From Telmatospirillum sp. (GTDB lineage: Bacteria > Pseudomonadota > Alphaproteobacteria > CACIAM-22H2), in contig JADCGL010000016.1 in the NCBI GenBank assembly GCA_020248985.1, positions 32,559-96,558 of the forward strand: a stretch of 64,000 nucleotides of DNA. Reading direction: 5' to 3'. The notes beneath the pieces were generated by a model that saw only the letters and a list, made by a program, of their open reading frames with translations, searched no databases and was not told the origin of the DNA. Shown here piece by piece: positions 45,222-53,743 of this stretch. The position numbers and the translations under genes are program-made. The stretch's first letter is position 1, and each line of letters begins with the position of its first letter.

Positions 45222-45959
45222 TCAGATCATCGCCATGCCGCCATTCACATGCAGGGTTTGGCCGGTGACGTACCCAGCTTCGGCGCTGGAAAGATACACG
45301 ACGGCAGATGCGATCTCGTCGGCAGCCCCCATGCGGCCCAGCGGAATGGCGTCGAGCAGGCGCTTTTTCTGGTCCTCGCCCAAAGCCTCGGTCATCGGCG
45401 AAACAATGAAACCGGGGGCAACGCAATTGACCGTGATGCCGCGCGAGGCGACCTCTTGGGCAAGCGCTTTGGACATGCCGATCATGCCCGCTTTGGCGGC
45501 GGCATAGTTGGCTTGGCCCGGATTGCCAGTCACGCCGACGATCGAGGTGATGCCGACGATGCGGCCCCATTTGCGCTTCATCATGCCGCGCAAGGCCGCA
45601 CGGCTTAGGCGAAACCCGGCCGACAGATTGACGTCGATGACTTTCTGCCAATCCTCGTCCTTCATGCGCATGGCAAGACCGTCGCGCGTGAGGCCGGCAT
45701 TGTTGACCAGAATATCGACCTGGCCCAAAGCGGCTTCAGCGTCCTTGAACAGTTTTTCGGTCGCGGCTGCATCGCCCAAATCGCCCGCGCACACGACGGC
45801 GTTCGCACCGATTTCGGCGCGCACGGCCTCAAGCGCATCCACACGCGTGCCCGCAAGTGCGACTTTGGCACCCGCCGCCGCCATGGCAATTGCGATGGCG
45901 CGGCCAATGCCGCCCGAAGCGCCGGTCACGAGTGCGGCTTTGCCGTCGAGTCTGAACAT
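45222..45959 (-). CDS. fabG: 3-oxoacyl-ACP reductase
   Basis: NADPH-dependent reductase of the fatty-acid cycle, 245 residues. The cofactor motif is TGASGGIGRAIA, NNAG follows, and the catalytic Ser-Tyr-Lys lie in ITSIVGVTGNPGQANYAAAKAGM. The C terminus YVTGQTLHVNGGMAMI is typical. ATG 45959 has AGGA upstream; an alternative ATG at 45977 overlaps the fabD stop by one base (TAATG). It is translated after fabD. Confidence 0.96.
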   Translation of the reverse strand: MFRLDGKAALVTGASGGIGRAIAIAMAAAGAKVALAGTRVDALEAVRAEIGANAVVCAGDLGDAAATEKLFKDAEAALGQVDILVNNAGLTRDGLAMRMKDEDWQKVIDVNLSAGFRLSRAALRGMMKRKWGRIVGITSIVGVTGNPGQANYAAAKAGMIGMSKALAQEVASRGITVNCVAPGFIVSPMTEALGEDQKKRLLDAIPLGRMGAADEIASAVVYLSSAEAGYVTGQTLHVNGGMAMI

Positions 45960-45976
45960 GGGGGTCCTCGGCTCCA

Positions 45977-46933
45977 TTAGAGCGTTTTGGCGAAGGCTTC
46001 GATGTCGGCCGGTGCGCCGATCGCCGTCGCAGCAAGATCGGGCTCGATGCGCTTCGCAAGGCCGGTTAGCACTTTGCCGGCACCGAGTTCGTAAAGCTGG
46101 GTCACACCCTGCTGCTTCATGTAGCTTACGCATTCGCGCCAGCGCACCATGCCCGTCACCTGCTGTACGAGCAGCTTGGAGATTGTCGCGGCATCGTGCG
46201 CGGCAGCGGCCGTTACGTTGGCCACCAGCGGAATGCGCGGCGGCGCCATGCGGACCTTGGCCAAAGCTTCGTCCATCGCATCGGCGGCCGGCTGCATCAG
46301 CGCGCAATGGAAGGGCGCGCTCACCGGCAGCAGCATCGCGCGCTTGGCGCCCTTGGTCTTGGCGACTTCGACAGCCCGCTCGACCGCGGCCTTGGCACCC
46401 GACACCACTACTTGCCCCGGCGCGTTGTCGTTGGCGCAGTCGCACACCTCGTCGGCACCGGATTCGGGATTGGTGCGCGCTGCCTTTGCGACCTCTTGCG
46501 CGGCGGCAAGATCGAGGCCCAGCAATGCAGCCATTGCCCCCTCGCCGACCGGCACCGCCTTCTGCATCGCATTGCCGCGCAAGCGCAGCAGGCGGGCCGC
46601 ATCGCCGAGTCCGAACGTGCCGGCGGCCGCAAGGGCAGAATACTCGCCCAGCGAATGGCCGGCCACAAATGCGACATGCTTGCCAAGATCGAGCTTCGCT
46701 TCGCTTTCGAGCACGCGAAGCACGGCGATCGACACGGCCATCAAAGCGGGCTGCGCATTGGCCGTCAGCGTGAGTTCTTCGGCCGGCCCCTCGAACATGA
46801 GCTTGGACAGCTTCTGCCCCAGGGCATCGTCTACCTCTTCGAACACGAGGCGGGCGGTCGCGAAAGCGGTCGCAAGGTCGCGACCCATGCCGGGTGCTTG
46901 GCTGCCTTGGCCGGGGAAGGTGAATGCGCGCAT
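45977..46933 (-). CDS. fabD: Malonyl-CoA:ACP transacylase
   Basis: Transfers malonyl groups to the carrier protein. 318 residues. Conserved features are FPGQGSQAPGMG at the N terminus, the nucleophile Ser in AGHSLGEYSALAA (about 93), the Arg of LRLRGNAMQKAV and the His in VSAPFHCALM (about 207). First gene of the fabD-fabG-acpP-fabF-mltG group. Confidence 0.97.
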   Translation of the reverse strand: MRAFTFPGQGSQAPGMGRDLATAFATARLVFEEVDDALGQKLSKLMFEGPAEELTLTANAQPALMAVSIAVLRVLESEAKLDLGKHVAFVAGHSLGEYSALAAAGTFGLGDAARLLRLRGNAMQKAVPVGEGAMAALLGLDLAAAQEVAKAARTNPESGADEVCDCANDNAPGQVVVSGAKAAVERAVEVAKTKGAKRAMLLPVSAPFHCALMQPAADAMDEALAKVRMAPPRIPLVANVTAAAAHDAATISKLLVQQVTGMVRWRECVSYMKQQGVTQLYELGAGKVLTGLAKRIEPDLAATAIGAPADIEAFAKTL

Positions 46934-47049
46934 GTCGAAGAACCTTTGTGTGTGCCGTGCGGAGTTGTCGCGTCCCTACCCTTGCCCGGCTGGACAAGTC
47001 AAGCCGCACGGTCTACCTAACGGGATCACTTTAACCAGGAGCCAACGCC

Positions 47050-47511
47050 ATGCATCGCCGAATCTTTTTGGCTTGCGCCATGCTGGCCGCTACCTTTGCA
47101 GCAGCCAACGCCCAGACCCGCACCATCGAAGTGCAGGATCCTTGGGCGCGGGCGACTCTGGGGCAGGCACGCACAGGAGCGGCCTATCTGACGCTGACAG
47201 CGACGGGGCCGGCCGCCGACCGGCTGGTTTCGGCCAGTTCGCCGGTCGCCGCGAAAACCGAGCTGCACAACCACATCATGGTCGGGAACGTCGCGCAGAT
47301 GCGCCCCGTGGACGCGATCGAGGTTGCGCCCGGTTCGCCGACCCTGCTGCAGCCCGGCGGCCTGCACATCATGCTGATCGACATCAAAGCGCCCTTGCAG
47401 GCCGGCACGAGCTTTCCGGTGACGCTGACATTCGAAAAAGCAGGCCCGATCATCGTGCAAGTCGCTGTGCGCGCCATTCGCGCCCCAGCTGCCCACGGTC
47501 ACACGAACTGA
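47050..47511 (+). CDS. Periplasmic copper chaperone PCu(A)C
   Basis: A 153-residue exported protein with a signal peptide (about 1-21). The complete copper motif H-x10-M-x21-H-x-M is present: His73, Met84, His106, Met108. Such proteins deliver copper(I) to the CuA or CuB sites of cytochrome oxidases. AGGAG precedes the ATG at 47050. It stands between divergent fabD and the rpsF operon, without a SenC/Sco partner. Confidence 0.92.
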   Translation: MHRRIFLACAMLAATFAAANAQTRTIEVQDPWARATLGQARTGAAYLTLTATGPAADRLVSASSPVAAKTELHNHIMVGNVAQMRPVDAIEVAPGSPTLLQPGGLHIMLIDIKAPLQAGTSFPVTLTFEKAGPIIVQVAVRAIRAPAAHGHTN

Positions 47512-47529
47512 GGCCCGCCTAAAGGCCTG

Positions 47530-47562
47530 CGAAACCGTCCGCTTGCGGGCGAGACGGTTTCG
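47530..47562 (+). other. Stable hairpin after the copper chaperone gene
   Basis: CGAAACCGTC (47530-47539) pairs with GACGGTTTCG (47553-47562), with an inner CCGC/GCGG stem. No T-run follows, so it is not a clear intrinsic terminator. It overlaps the candidate -35 of rpsF. Confidence 0.5.
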
Positions 47563-47570
47563 TGTATATT
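47543..47570 (+). promoter_or_regulatory. Candidate promoter of the rpsF operon
   Basis: TTGCGG (47543-47548), 16 bases, TATATT (47565-47570, five of six). The expected start near 47577 would give a leader of almost 150 bases before rpsF. Confidence 0.4.
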
Positions 47571-47576
47571 CCGCGA

Positions 47577-47724
47577 CCTTCACGACGGGCGGGGCCATAT
47601 CCCGCTCGTTCTCCTTGCCGACTTCCCGGGCCCCCAATGGGTACAGAAGCCGGCCGGGACCCGGGTTCGCTTCGGCATTCGGCCGTTGCGGGCGCTTGGG
47701 TCCGAAACCCGAGAGGAGCTGCCG
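47577..47724 (+). promoter_or_regulatory. Long structured leader of rpsF, possible autoregulatory RNA
   Basis: About 148 GC-rich bases separate the candidate promoter from the rpsF start and contain several pairing stretches, for example GGCCGGGACCCGGG near 47650-47675 and CTTGGGTCCGAAACCCGAG at 47698-47715 directly before the ribosome-binding site GAGAGGAG. Many bacteria carry an S6:S18-binding leader at this place. I infer, but cannot show, that this is one. Confidence 0.35.
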
Positions 47725-48168
47725 ATGGCGTTCTACGAGAACGTGTTCATCGCGCGTCAGGATTTGGCGCAAGCCCAAGTCGACGCGCTCGCCGACCAAT
47801 TTACCGCCACGCTCAAGGAGCTCGGCGGCGAAGTCAAGAAACGCGAATATTGGGGTCTGCGTTCGCTGACCTTCCGCATCAAGAAGAACCGCAAGGCGCA
47901 TTACGTGCTGCTGTGCCTCGACGCCCCGCCCAAGGCGGTCGCCGAGATGGAGCGCCAAATGGGCCTCAACGAAGACGTGCTGCGCCTGATGACAGTGCGC
48001 GTCGAAACGATCGAGGAAGGCCCCTCGGCGATGATGCAGAAGCGCGACGAGCGCGAAGGCCGCGGCGATCGCGACGGCGGGCGCTTCGGCGAGCGCGACG
48101 GCGGTTTTCGTCCGCGTCGGCGCGACAATGAAGGCGGCGATGCCGCCGCTATCGAAGGAGCGATGTAA
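47725..48168 (+). CDS. rpsF: 30S ribosomal protein S6
   Basis: 147-residue ribosomal protein S6 of the 30S platform, pairing with S18. The core (about 1-95, [14 protein letters not shown] to [14 protein letters not shown]) is typical. The tail from about 105 is long and charged, rich in Arg, Asp, Glu and Gly ([16 protein letters not shown]). The ATG at 47725 has GAGAGGAG upstream. First gene of rpsF-rpsR-DUF2232-rplI. Confidence 0.97.
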   Translation: MAFYENVFIARQDLAQAQVDALADQFTATLKELGGEVKKREYWGLRSLTFRIKKNRKAHYVLLCLDAPPKAVAEMERQMGLNEDVLRLMTVRVETIEEGPSAMMQKRDEREGRGDRDGGRFGERDGGFRPRRRDNEGGDAAAIEGAM

Positions 48169-48171
48169 GCC

Positions 48172-48489
48172 ATGGGCAATCCCTCGAACGAACGTATGTC
48201 GGGCGAACGCGGCGGCGAACGTGGCGGCGAGCGCGGTGCAGGCGGCGGCGAAGGCGGCTTCGGCGGTCGGCGCCCGTTTTTCCGTCGGCGCAAATCGTGC
48301 CCCTTCTCCGGCCCCAACGCGCCGAAGATCGATTACAAGGACATTCGTCTGCTGCAGCGCTTCATCTCGGAGCGCGGCAAGATCGTGCCGGCCCGTATCA
48401 CTGCGGTCTCGGCTCCGAAGCAGCGCGAACTGGCCCGTGCGATCAAGCGCGCGCGTTTCCTCGGCCTGCTGCCCTACGTGCTGAGCTAA
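48172..48489 (+). CDS. rpsR: 30S ribosomal protein S18
   Basis: 105-residue ribosomal protein S18. The core begins at about residue 40 ([10 protein letters not shown], then [18 protein letters not shown]) and ends [13 protein letters not shown]. The first 38 residues are an unusual Gly/Arg/Glu extension with a repeated GERG unit. It starts four bases after rpsF; the two products bind each other in the ribosome. Confidence 0.97.
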   Translation: MGNPSNERMSGERGGERGGERGAGGGEGGFGGRRPFFRRRKSCPFSGPNAPKIDYKDIRLLQRFISERGKIVPARITAVSAPKQRELARAIKRARFLGLLPYVLS

Positions 48490-48513
48490 GGCACGAGGGT
48501 TCGCGAGCAACCG

Positions 48514-49452
48514 ATGCCGAGCAACTACGCCATGATTGCGGCAGCCGCCGGGGCTGCGAGCGCGTTCGTTTACGCCTCGCTGCTGCTCGGCACGCCCGCG
48601 GCTTTCATCCTCGCGTACCTGGCGCAGCTGCCGCTCTATGCGGCCGGCTTGTGGTTGGGCACCGGGGCTGGCTTCATTGCGTCGGGGGCCGGCATTCTAG
48701 TCGCGTTCCTGGCGGGCGGCTTCGCCTTCGGCGTGATCTACACGCTCGCCAACACCGCACCCGTGCTGCTGATCGTGCGTCAAGCCCTGCAATGGCGCAC
48801 GAACCAGAGCGGCGGCATCGAATGGTATCCGCCCGGCGGCCTGCTGATGTCGCTTGTCGGATTGGCGTCGGCGCTGTTTGCGGTCCTCGTGGTCGTGTTC
48901 TCCGGGCAACCGGGCGGGCTTGAAGGCGCGATCGAGACCTTCCTCAACGAAGGCCTCAAGCGCCTCAGCGGGCCGCTCGGCATGGATGCCGCCATGGTCG
49001 AAAAATTCGCCGACCAGATGGCGCGCTTCTTCCCCGGCATTATCGCGGTGTCGTGGCTTACAATGTCGGCGGTGAACGGCATCCTGGCGCAAGGGCTCCT
49101 GTCGCGTTTCAAGCGCAACTGGCGCCCCTCGCCGCGCATGGCCGACATAGACCTGCCGATCTGGCTCTCGGGGCTCACAGCGATCTTCGCACTCGGCGCC
49201 TTCCTCGAAGGGCTGGGCGGTTTCGTGTCGAGCAATATGCTGGTGCTCTTTGCGGCCGCCTACAGCTTCGCGGGCCTCAGCGTTGTGCACGTGCTGATCG
49301 GCAAACTGCAATGGCGCGGGGCGGCTTTGGGAGCCCTCTACGGCGCCATTCTCGTCTTCGGTTGGCCGATTGCCGTGGTGGCGCTCCTCGGGCTCATCGA
49401 ACCTTACGCAAATCTAAAGGCGCGCGCCGCAAGCGCGCCGCCGCAAGTCTGA
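48514..49452 (+). CDS. DUF2232 (YybS-like) membrane protein
   Basis: A 312-residue inner-membrane protein with about eight helices and no obvious catalytic motif. DUF2232 proteins lie between rpsR and rplI in many bacteria, as here. Its function is not established. The middle loop (about 150-185) is amphipathic ([23 protein letters not shown]). It begins 24 bases after rpsR and probably shares the ribosomal protein transcript. Confidence 0.85.
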   Translation: MPSNYAMIAAAAGAASAFVYASLLLGTPAAFILAYLAQLPLYAAGLWLGTGAGFIASGAGILVAFLAGGFAFGVIYTLANTAPVLLIVRQALQWRTNQSGGIEWYPPGGLLMSLVGLASALFAVLVVVFSGQPGGLEGAIETFLNEGLKRLSGPLGMDAAMVEKFADQMARFFPGIIAVSWLTMSAVNGILAQGLLSRFKRNWRPSPRMADIDLPIWLSGLTAIFALGAFLEGLGGFVSSNMLVLFAAAYSFAGLSVVHVLIGKLQWRGAALGALYGAILVFGWPIAVVALLGLIEPYANLKARAASAPPQV

Positions 49453-49487
49453 ACCCAATTCTTACGGAATACGAAGGAGACAAGGCG

Positions 49488-50114
49488 ATGTCCCAGATGG
49501 ATGTGATACTGCTGCAACGGATCGAAGCGCTTGGCCAGATGGGCGACGTGGTCAAGGTGAAGCCGGGCTACGCCCGCAACTTCCTGCTGCCCACCAAGAA
49601 GGCGCTGCGCGCGACCAAGGAAAACCTCGCATACTTCGAGAAGCAGCGCGTGCAGCTCGAAGCGCAGAACCTCAAGCTGCGCGCCGATGCGCAGGCAGTC
49701 GGCGAGAAGATGGGCGAGAATTTCGCGGTCGTCATCATCCGCACGGCCGGCGAAAGCGGCATGCTGTACGGCTCGGTCTCGAGCCGCGACATTGCCGCGG
49801 CGATGAAGGAAGCCGGGGTCACCGTCGACCGCACGCAAGTCCTTCTGTCGCAGCCCATCAAGGCGCTCGGCCTGTTCAAGACGCGCGTGGCGCTCCATCC
49901 GGAAGTGTCGGTCACGATCACCGTGAACGTGGCGCAGTCGGCCGAAGAAGCGAAGCTCCAGGCCGAAGGCAAGGCGCCCAAGCCGCAGGCCGAGGCAGCA
50001 CCGCCGGCCGAACTCACGGCGCCTGCCGAAGAAGCGCCGGCTGCCGAAGCCGAAGCACCGGCCGAAGAGAAGCCGGCCAAGAAGGCCAAGAAGAAGGCCA
50101 AGGACGAAGCGTAA
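49488..50114 (+). CDS. rplI: 50S ribosomal protein L9
   Basis: 208-residue ribosomal protein L9. The N-terminal domain ([30 protein letters not shown], quoted in part) and the central helix are typical, as is the C-terminal domain to about 150. A long low-complexity tail of Ala, Glu, Pro and Lys follows and ends in a basic run ([11 protein letters not shown]). The ATG at 49488 has AAGGAG upstream. A strong terminator follows at 50145. Confidence 0.97.
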   Translation: MSQMDVILLQRIEALGQMGDVVKVKPGYARNFLLPTKKALRATKENLAYFEKQRVQLEAQNLKLRADAQAVGEKMGENFAVVIIRTAGESGMLYGSVSSRDIAAAMKEAGVTVDRTQVLLSQPIKALGLFKTRVALHPEVSVTITVNVAQSAEEAKLQAEGKAPKPQAEAAPPAELTAPAEEAPAAEAEAPAEEKPAKKAKKKAKDEA

Positions 50115-50144
50115 GTTTCTTCCTCGGCAGGTTTTGGCCGCCTA

Positions 50145-50187
50145 AAAAGACGGCGCTGCGTTGCAAAAACGCAGCGCCGTTTTTTCG
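50145..50187 (+). terminator. Intrinsic terminator after rplI
   Basis: ACGGCGCTGCGTT (50150-50162), loop GCAAA, AACGCAGCGCCGT (50168-50180) forms a perfect 13-base-pair stem followed by TTTTTT. It ends the rpsF-rplI transcript; the A-rich 5' flank could let it act in the other direction too. Confidence 0.93.
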
Positions 50188-50224
50188 TTTTCGGCGACTC
50201 GATTATTTGCGCGTACTATTCCCC

Positions 50225-50233
50225 TAATCCACA
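50225..50233 (+). promoter_or_regulatory. DnaA-box-like sequence upstream of dnaB
   Basis: TAATCCACA differs from the DnaA consensus TTATCCACA at one base. It lies 80 bases before dnaB, followed by a T-rich stretch (50247-50260). It may be chance. Confidence 0.25.
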
Positions 50234-50312
50234 GCCTTTCGCTTCGATTTTTATTTTTGTCGGTCGCTTCTTGTTTTAGCGCGTCCGCCGACGCGCCTAA
50301 GGTCTGCGCCAC

Positions 50313-51866
50313 ATGGAAACGCAAGCAACAGCCAACGTCGCTTTTCTGCCGCAGCGCACCCCCGAAGATGCACCGCTGCCGCGCATCCCGCCGCACAATT
50401 TCGAAGTCGAAATGGGGCTGCTCGCAGCCCTTCTCGCCAACAACCGCGCCTACGAAAAAGTCTCCGAGCTGCTGCGCCCCGAGCATTTCGCCGATGCGCG
50501 CCACGGCCGCATCTACGATGCGATCGGCAAGCTCGCGCAGAAGGGCCAGCAAGCCAATGCCGCGACGCTCAAGAACTATTTCGAGCACGACGGCGAATTG
50601 GCCGACATCGGCGGGGCCGAGTATCTCGCCCGTCTGCAGGCCTCGGCCGTCACGATCATCAACGCGCAAGACTATGCGCAGCGCATCTTCGATCTCTATC
50701 TGCGCCGCGAGCTGATCGACATCGGCACCGATGTCGTCAACGAGGCCTACGCGTTCGACGTCGACAGCGACGCCAACGCCAAGATCGAAAGTGCCGAACA
50801 GAAACTGTTCGACCTCGCCGAAAAAGGCCAGGCCGAAGGCGGTTTCAAGACCTTCAACAACGCGCTGACCGCCGCCATCGACATGGCAACCCTCGCCTTC
50901 AAGCGCGACGGCGCCGTTACCGGCGTCACGACCGGCTTTGCCGACATGGACGACAAGCTCGGCGGCCTGCACAAATCCGATCTGCTGATCGTCGCGGGCC
51001 GTCCGTCGATGGGGAAAACGGCCCTTGCAACGAAGCTCGCCTTCAACGCGGCCCTCGCGCGCCAAAGATGGATCGAGCAGGCCCTACGCGACGGGCGCGA
51101 TCTCGACGACCCGGAGGCCGACGGCGCCGTCGTCGCCTTCTTCTCGCTCGAAATGTCGGCCGAGCAGCTCGCCAACCGTCTTCTGTCCGAGCGCGTCGAG
51201 ATCCCGTCCGACAAGATCCGGCGCGGCGAAGTGGCGGGCGAAGATTTCCCCAAATTTGTGCAGGCGGCCCAAGAGCTCGCCGCCCTGCCCTTGCATATCG
51301 ACGACACGCCGGCTTTGTCGGTCTCGGCCGTTCGCACGCGCGCGCGCCGCTTGAAGCGCACGCACGGGCTCGGGCTCATCGTGATCGATTATCTTCAGCT
51401 TCTGTCGCCGCCGCCGGGCATGCGCGCCGAAGGCCGCGTTCAGGAAATCTCGGCCATCACGCGCGGCCTCAAGGCGCTTGCCAAAGAACTCGACGTGCCG
51501 GTCATGGCGCTCTCGCAGCTCAGCCGTGCGGTCGAACAGCGCGAAGACAAACGCCCGCTGCTGTCGGACTTGCGCGAATCGGGCACGATCGAACAGGACG
51601 CCGACGTCGTGATGTTCGTCTACCGCGAGGAATACTACCATTCCCGCGCCGAGCCCGGCCGCCGCCCCGAAGAGGACGAAAGCAAGTTCAACGAGCGCCA
51701 CCAGAAATGGCAGGAACGCGGCGAGCAGATCATGAATATCGCTGAAGTGATCCTCGGCAAGCAGCGCCACGGCCCGATCGGAACCGTGCGCCTGCGCTTC
51801 GATGGCCAGTTCACGAAATTCTCCGACCTCGCCCCCTCCGACCATCTGCCGGAAGTTTATGAGTGA
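50313..51866 (+). CDS. dnaB: Replicative DNA helicase
   Basis: Hexameric helicase of the replication fork, 517 residues. The N-terminal DnaB domain (about 27-130) is followed by a RecA-like domain with Walker A GRPSMGKT at 229-236, FFSLEMSAEQLANRLLSE (motif H1a region), Walker B LIVIDYLQLL and the arginine-finger region QREDKRPLLSDLRESGTIEQDADVV (quoted in part). An insert of some 15 residues after Walker A (QRWIEQALRDGRDLDDPEADG) is common in alphaproteobacteria. First gene of the dnaB-alr-mlaEF-radA group. Confidence 0.97.
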   Translation: METQATANVAFLPQRTPEDAPLPRIPPHNFEVEMGLLAALLANNRAYEKVSELLRPEHFADARHGRIYDAIGKLAQKGQQANAATLKNYFEHDGELADIGGAEYLARLQASAVTIINAQDYAQRIFDLYLRRELIDIGTDVVNEAYAFDVDSDANAKIESAEQKLFDLAEKGQAEGGFKTFNNALTAAIDMATLAFKRDGAVTGVTTGFADMDDKLGGLHKSDLLIVAGRPSMGKTALATKLAFNAALARQRWIEQALRDGRDLDDPEADGAVVAFFSLEMSAEQLANRLLSERVEIPSDKIRRGEVAGEDFPKFVQAAQELAALPLHIDDTPALSVSAVRTRARRLKRTHGLGLIVIDYLQLLSPPPGMRAEGRVQEISAITRGLKALAKELDVPVMALSQLSRAVEQREDKRPLLSDLRESGTIEQDADVVMFVYREEYYHSRAEPGRRPEEDESKFNERHQKWQERGEQIMNIAEVILGKQRHGPIGTVRLRFDGQFTKFSDLAPSDHLPEVYE

Positions 51867-52959
51867 GGCCGGCCCTGCGTCGCTGCTGACGGTCGATTTG
51901 GCGGCATTGGCCGCGAATTGGCGTGCGCTTGCGGCACGCGCCGCACCTGCCGAATGTGCCGGCATCGTCAAGGCCGACGGCTACGGCCTGGGTGCGGGCC
52001 CGGTCGGGCGGGCACTCTACCGGGCTGGCTGCCGCACCTTCTTCGTGGCACGGCTCAACGAAGCCGTGGCGTTGCGCGATTTCGTGACCGAGGATGCGCG
52101 CATTTGCGTACTCGACGGTCTGATGCCGGACGAAGAAGAAATCTACACGCGGCGCAATCTGACGCCCGTGCTCAACGATCCGGGCCAGATCGCGCGCTGG
52201 CAGGCGGCCGCAATCCGCCGCGGTGATCGGCTTGACGCGTTTGTGCATTTCGACACTGGCATGTCGCGCCTGGGCTTGTCGCCCGCCGAAACCCAAAAGC
52301 TGATCGCGGATCGAACTGCTCTCGACGGCCTCAAATTGGTTGCCGTGATGAGCCATCTGGTCAGCTCCGAGGAGCCGAACAACCCGCTCAATGGCGACCA
52401 GATCGCGAAGTTTCGCGCGATCCGCGCGGCGTTCCCCGCCGCCAAGGCAAGTTTCGCCAATTCCTCGGGCGTGTTTCTGGGAGCCGACTATTGGTTCGAC
52501 CAGATCCGGCCGGGCTGCGCCATCTACGGCATCAATCCCACACCCGCCGCGCCAAACCCGATGGCGTGCGTCGCGACCTTGCAGGCGCGCATTCTGCAGG
52601 TGCGCGAAATTGACCGCCCCCAGACCGTTGGCTATGGTGCGACGTGGCAAGCGAGTCGCCCGACGCGCGTTGCCACTATCGCCTGCGGCTATGCCGACGG
52701 CTGGCTGCGTTCGATTTCGGGTCGCGGCCAGGCTTCGCTCCGCGGGCAGACGGTTCCATTCATCGGCCGCGTTTCGATGGATCTGGTCACGCTCGATGTT
52801 TCGAACGTGCCCGCGGCACAACCGGGCGAGATGGTCGAACTCATGGGTCCGCAAATCTCCGTCGACAGCGTCGCCGATCTCGCCGGCACCAACGGCTACG
52901 AGGTGCTCACGCGCTTGGGTGCGCGCATCGCGCGCAACTACCGGGATTTGAGCGCATGA
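51859..52959 (+). CDS. alr: Alanine racemase
   Basis: PLP enzyme that makes D-alanine for peptidoglycan. 366 residues. The PLP-binding Lys38 is in GIVKADGYGLG, and the catalytic Tyr of the partner subunit is in VGYGATWQASRPTRVA. GYADGWLRS and RVSMDLVTLDVS are also typical. The ATG at 51859 lies within the last codons of dnaB (ATGAGTGA, eight-base overlap), so translation is coupled. Confidence 0.96.
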   Translation: MSEAGPASLLTVDLAALAANWRALAARAAPAECAGIVKADGYGLGAGPVGRALYRAGCRTFFVARLNEAVALRDFVTEDARICVLDGLMPDEEEIYTRRNLTPVLNDPGQIARWQAAAIRRGDRLDAFVHFDTGMSRLGLSPAETQKLIADRTALDGLKLVAVMSHLVSSEEPNNPLNGDQIAKFRAIRAAFPAAKASFANSSGVFLGADYWFDQIRPGCAIYGINPTPAAPNPMACVATLQARILQVREIDRPQTVGYGATWQASRPTRVATIACGYADGWLRSISGRGQASLRGQTVPFIGRVSMDLVTLDVSNVPAAQPGEMVELMGPQISVDSVADLAGTNGYEVLTRLGARIARNYRDLSA

Positions 52960-53732
52960 ATCCGCTGGCGACGGTCGGGCGTTTCTTTCTCGCATTCCTG
53001 CAGCAGATCGGCGAACTGACGATTTTCGCAAGTCGTGCCGTCTCGCACTGCGTGCGCCCGCCTTTCTATTTTCGCCATATCGGCCGCCAGATGCTCGATA
53101 TCGGCTACTACTCGCTGCCCGTCGTTGGCTTGACCGCGTTGTTCACGGGCATGGTGCTGGCGCTGCAGAGCTACACGGGCTTCGCGCGTTTCTCTGCCGA
53201 AGGGGCGGTTGCCACGGTCGTGGTGCTGTCGGTCACGCGCGAACTGGGGCCGGTCATTGCGGGCCTCATGGTCGCAGGCCGCATCGGTGCGTCGATCGCG
53301 GCGGAAATCGGCACGATGCGCGTGACCGAACAGATCGACGCGCTCTACACGCTCTCGACCAATCCCATGAAATATCTCGTGGCCCCGCGCATCATTGCGG
53401 GCGTGCTCACGCTGCCGCTGCTCGTGGTCGTGGCCGACATTATCGGCGTGTTCGGCGGCTATGTGGTCGGCGTCTACAAGCTCGAATTCAACGCCGCGGT
53501 CTATCTCAAACAGACCTTCGATTTCCTCGAATTCATGGACGTCTTCTCCGGTCTCGTCAAAGCCGCCGTGTTCGGCTTCATCATCACGCTGATGGGCTGC
53601 TACCACGGCTACCGCTCGGACGGCGGCGCGCAAGGCGTGGGCCGTGCGACGACCAACGCCGTCGTCTCGGCGTCGATCCTGATCCTGGTGTTCAACTACG
53701 CGATCACCGAAATCTTCTTTGCCACGCGCTGA
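52956..53732 (+). CDS. mlaE: MlaE-family phospholipid ABC transporter permease
   Basis: A 258-residue permease with about five to six helices and the family motifs RELGPVIAGLMVAGRIGASIAAEIGTMRVTEQIDAL (in part) and PRIIAGVLTLPLLV. It exchanges phospholipids between inner and outer membrane together with MlaF. The ATG at 52956 overlaps the alr stop by four bases. The alr-mlaE-mlaF-radA order is conserved in alphaproteobacteria; mlaD is not next to it here. Confidence 0.93.
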   Translation: MNPLATVGRFFLAFLQQIGELTIFASRAVSHCVRPPFYFRHIGRQMLDIGYYSLPVVGLTALFTGMVLALQSYTGFARFSAEGAVATVVVLSVTRELGPVIAGLMVAGRIGASIAAEIGTMRVTEQIDALYTLSTNPMKYLVAPRIIAGVLTLPLLVVVADIIGVFGGYVVGVYKLEFNAAVYLKQTFDFLEFMDVFSGLVKAAVFGFIITLMGCYHGYRSDGGAQGVGRATTNAVVSASILILVFNYAITEIFFATR

Positions 53733-53743
53733 AGGGGATCTTG

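Noticed and set aside
47530..47562. Intrinsic terminator of the copper chaperone gene
   Set aside because: The stem is strong but no T-run follows, and it overlaps the candidate rpsF promoter.
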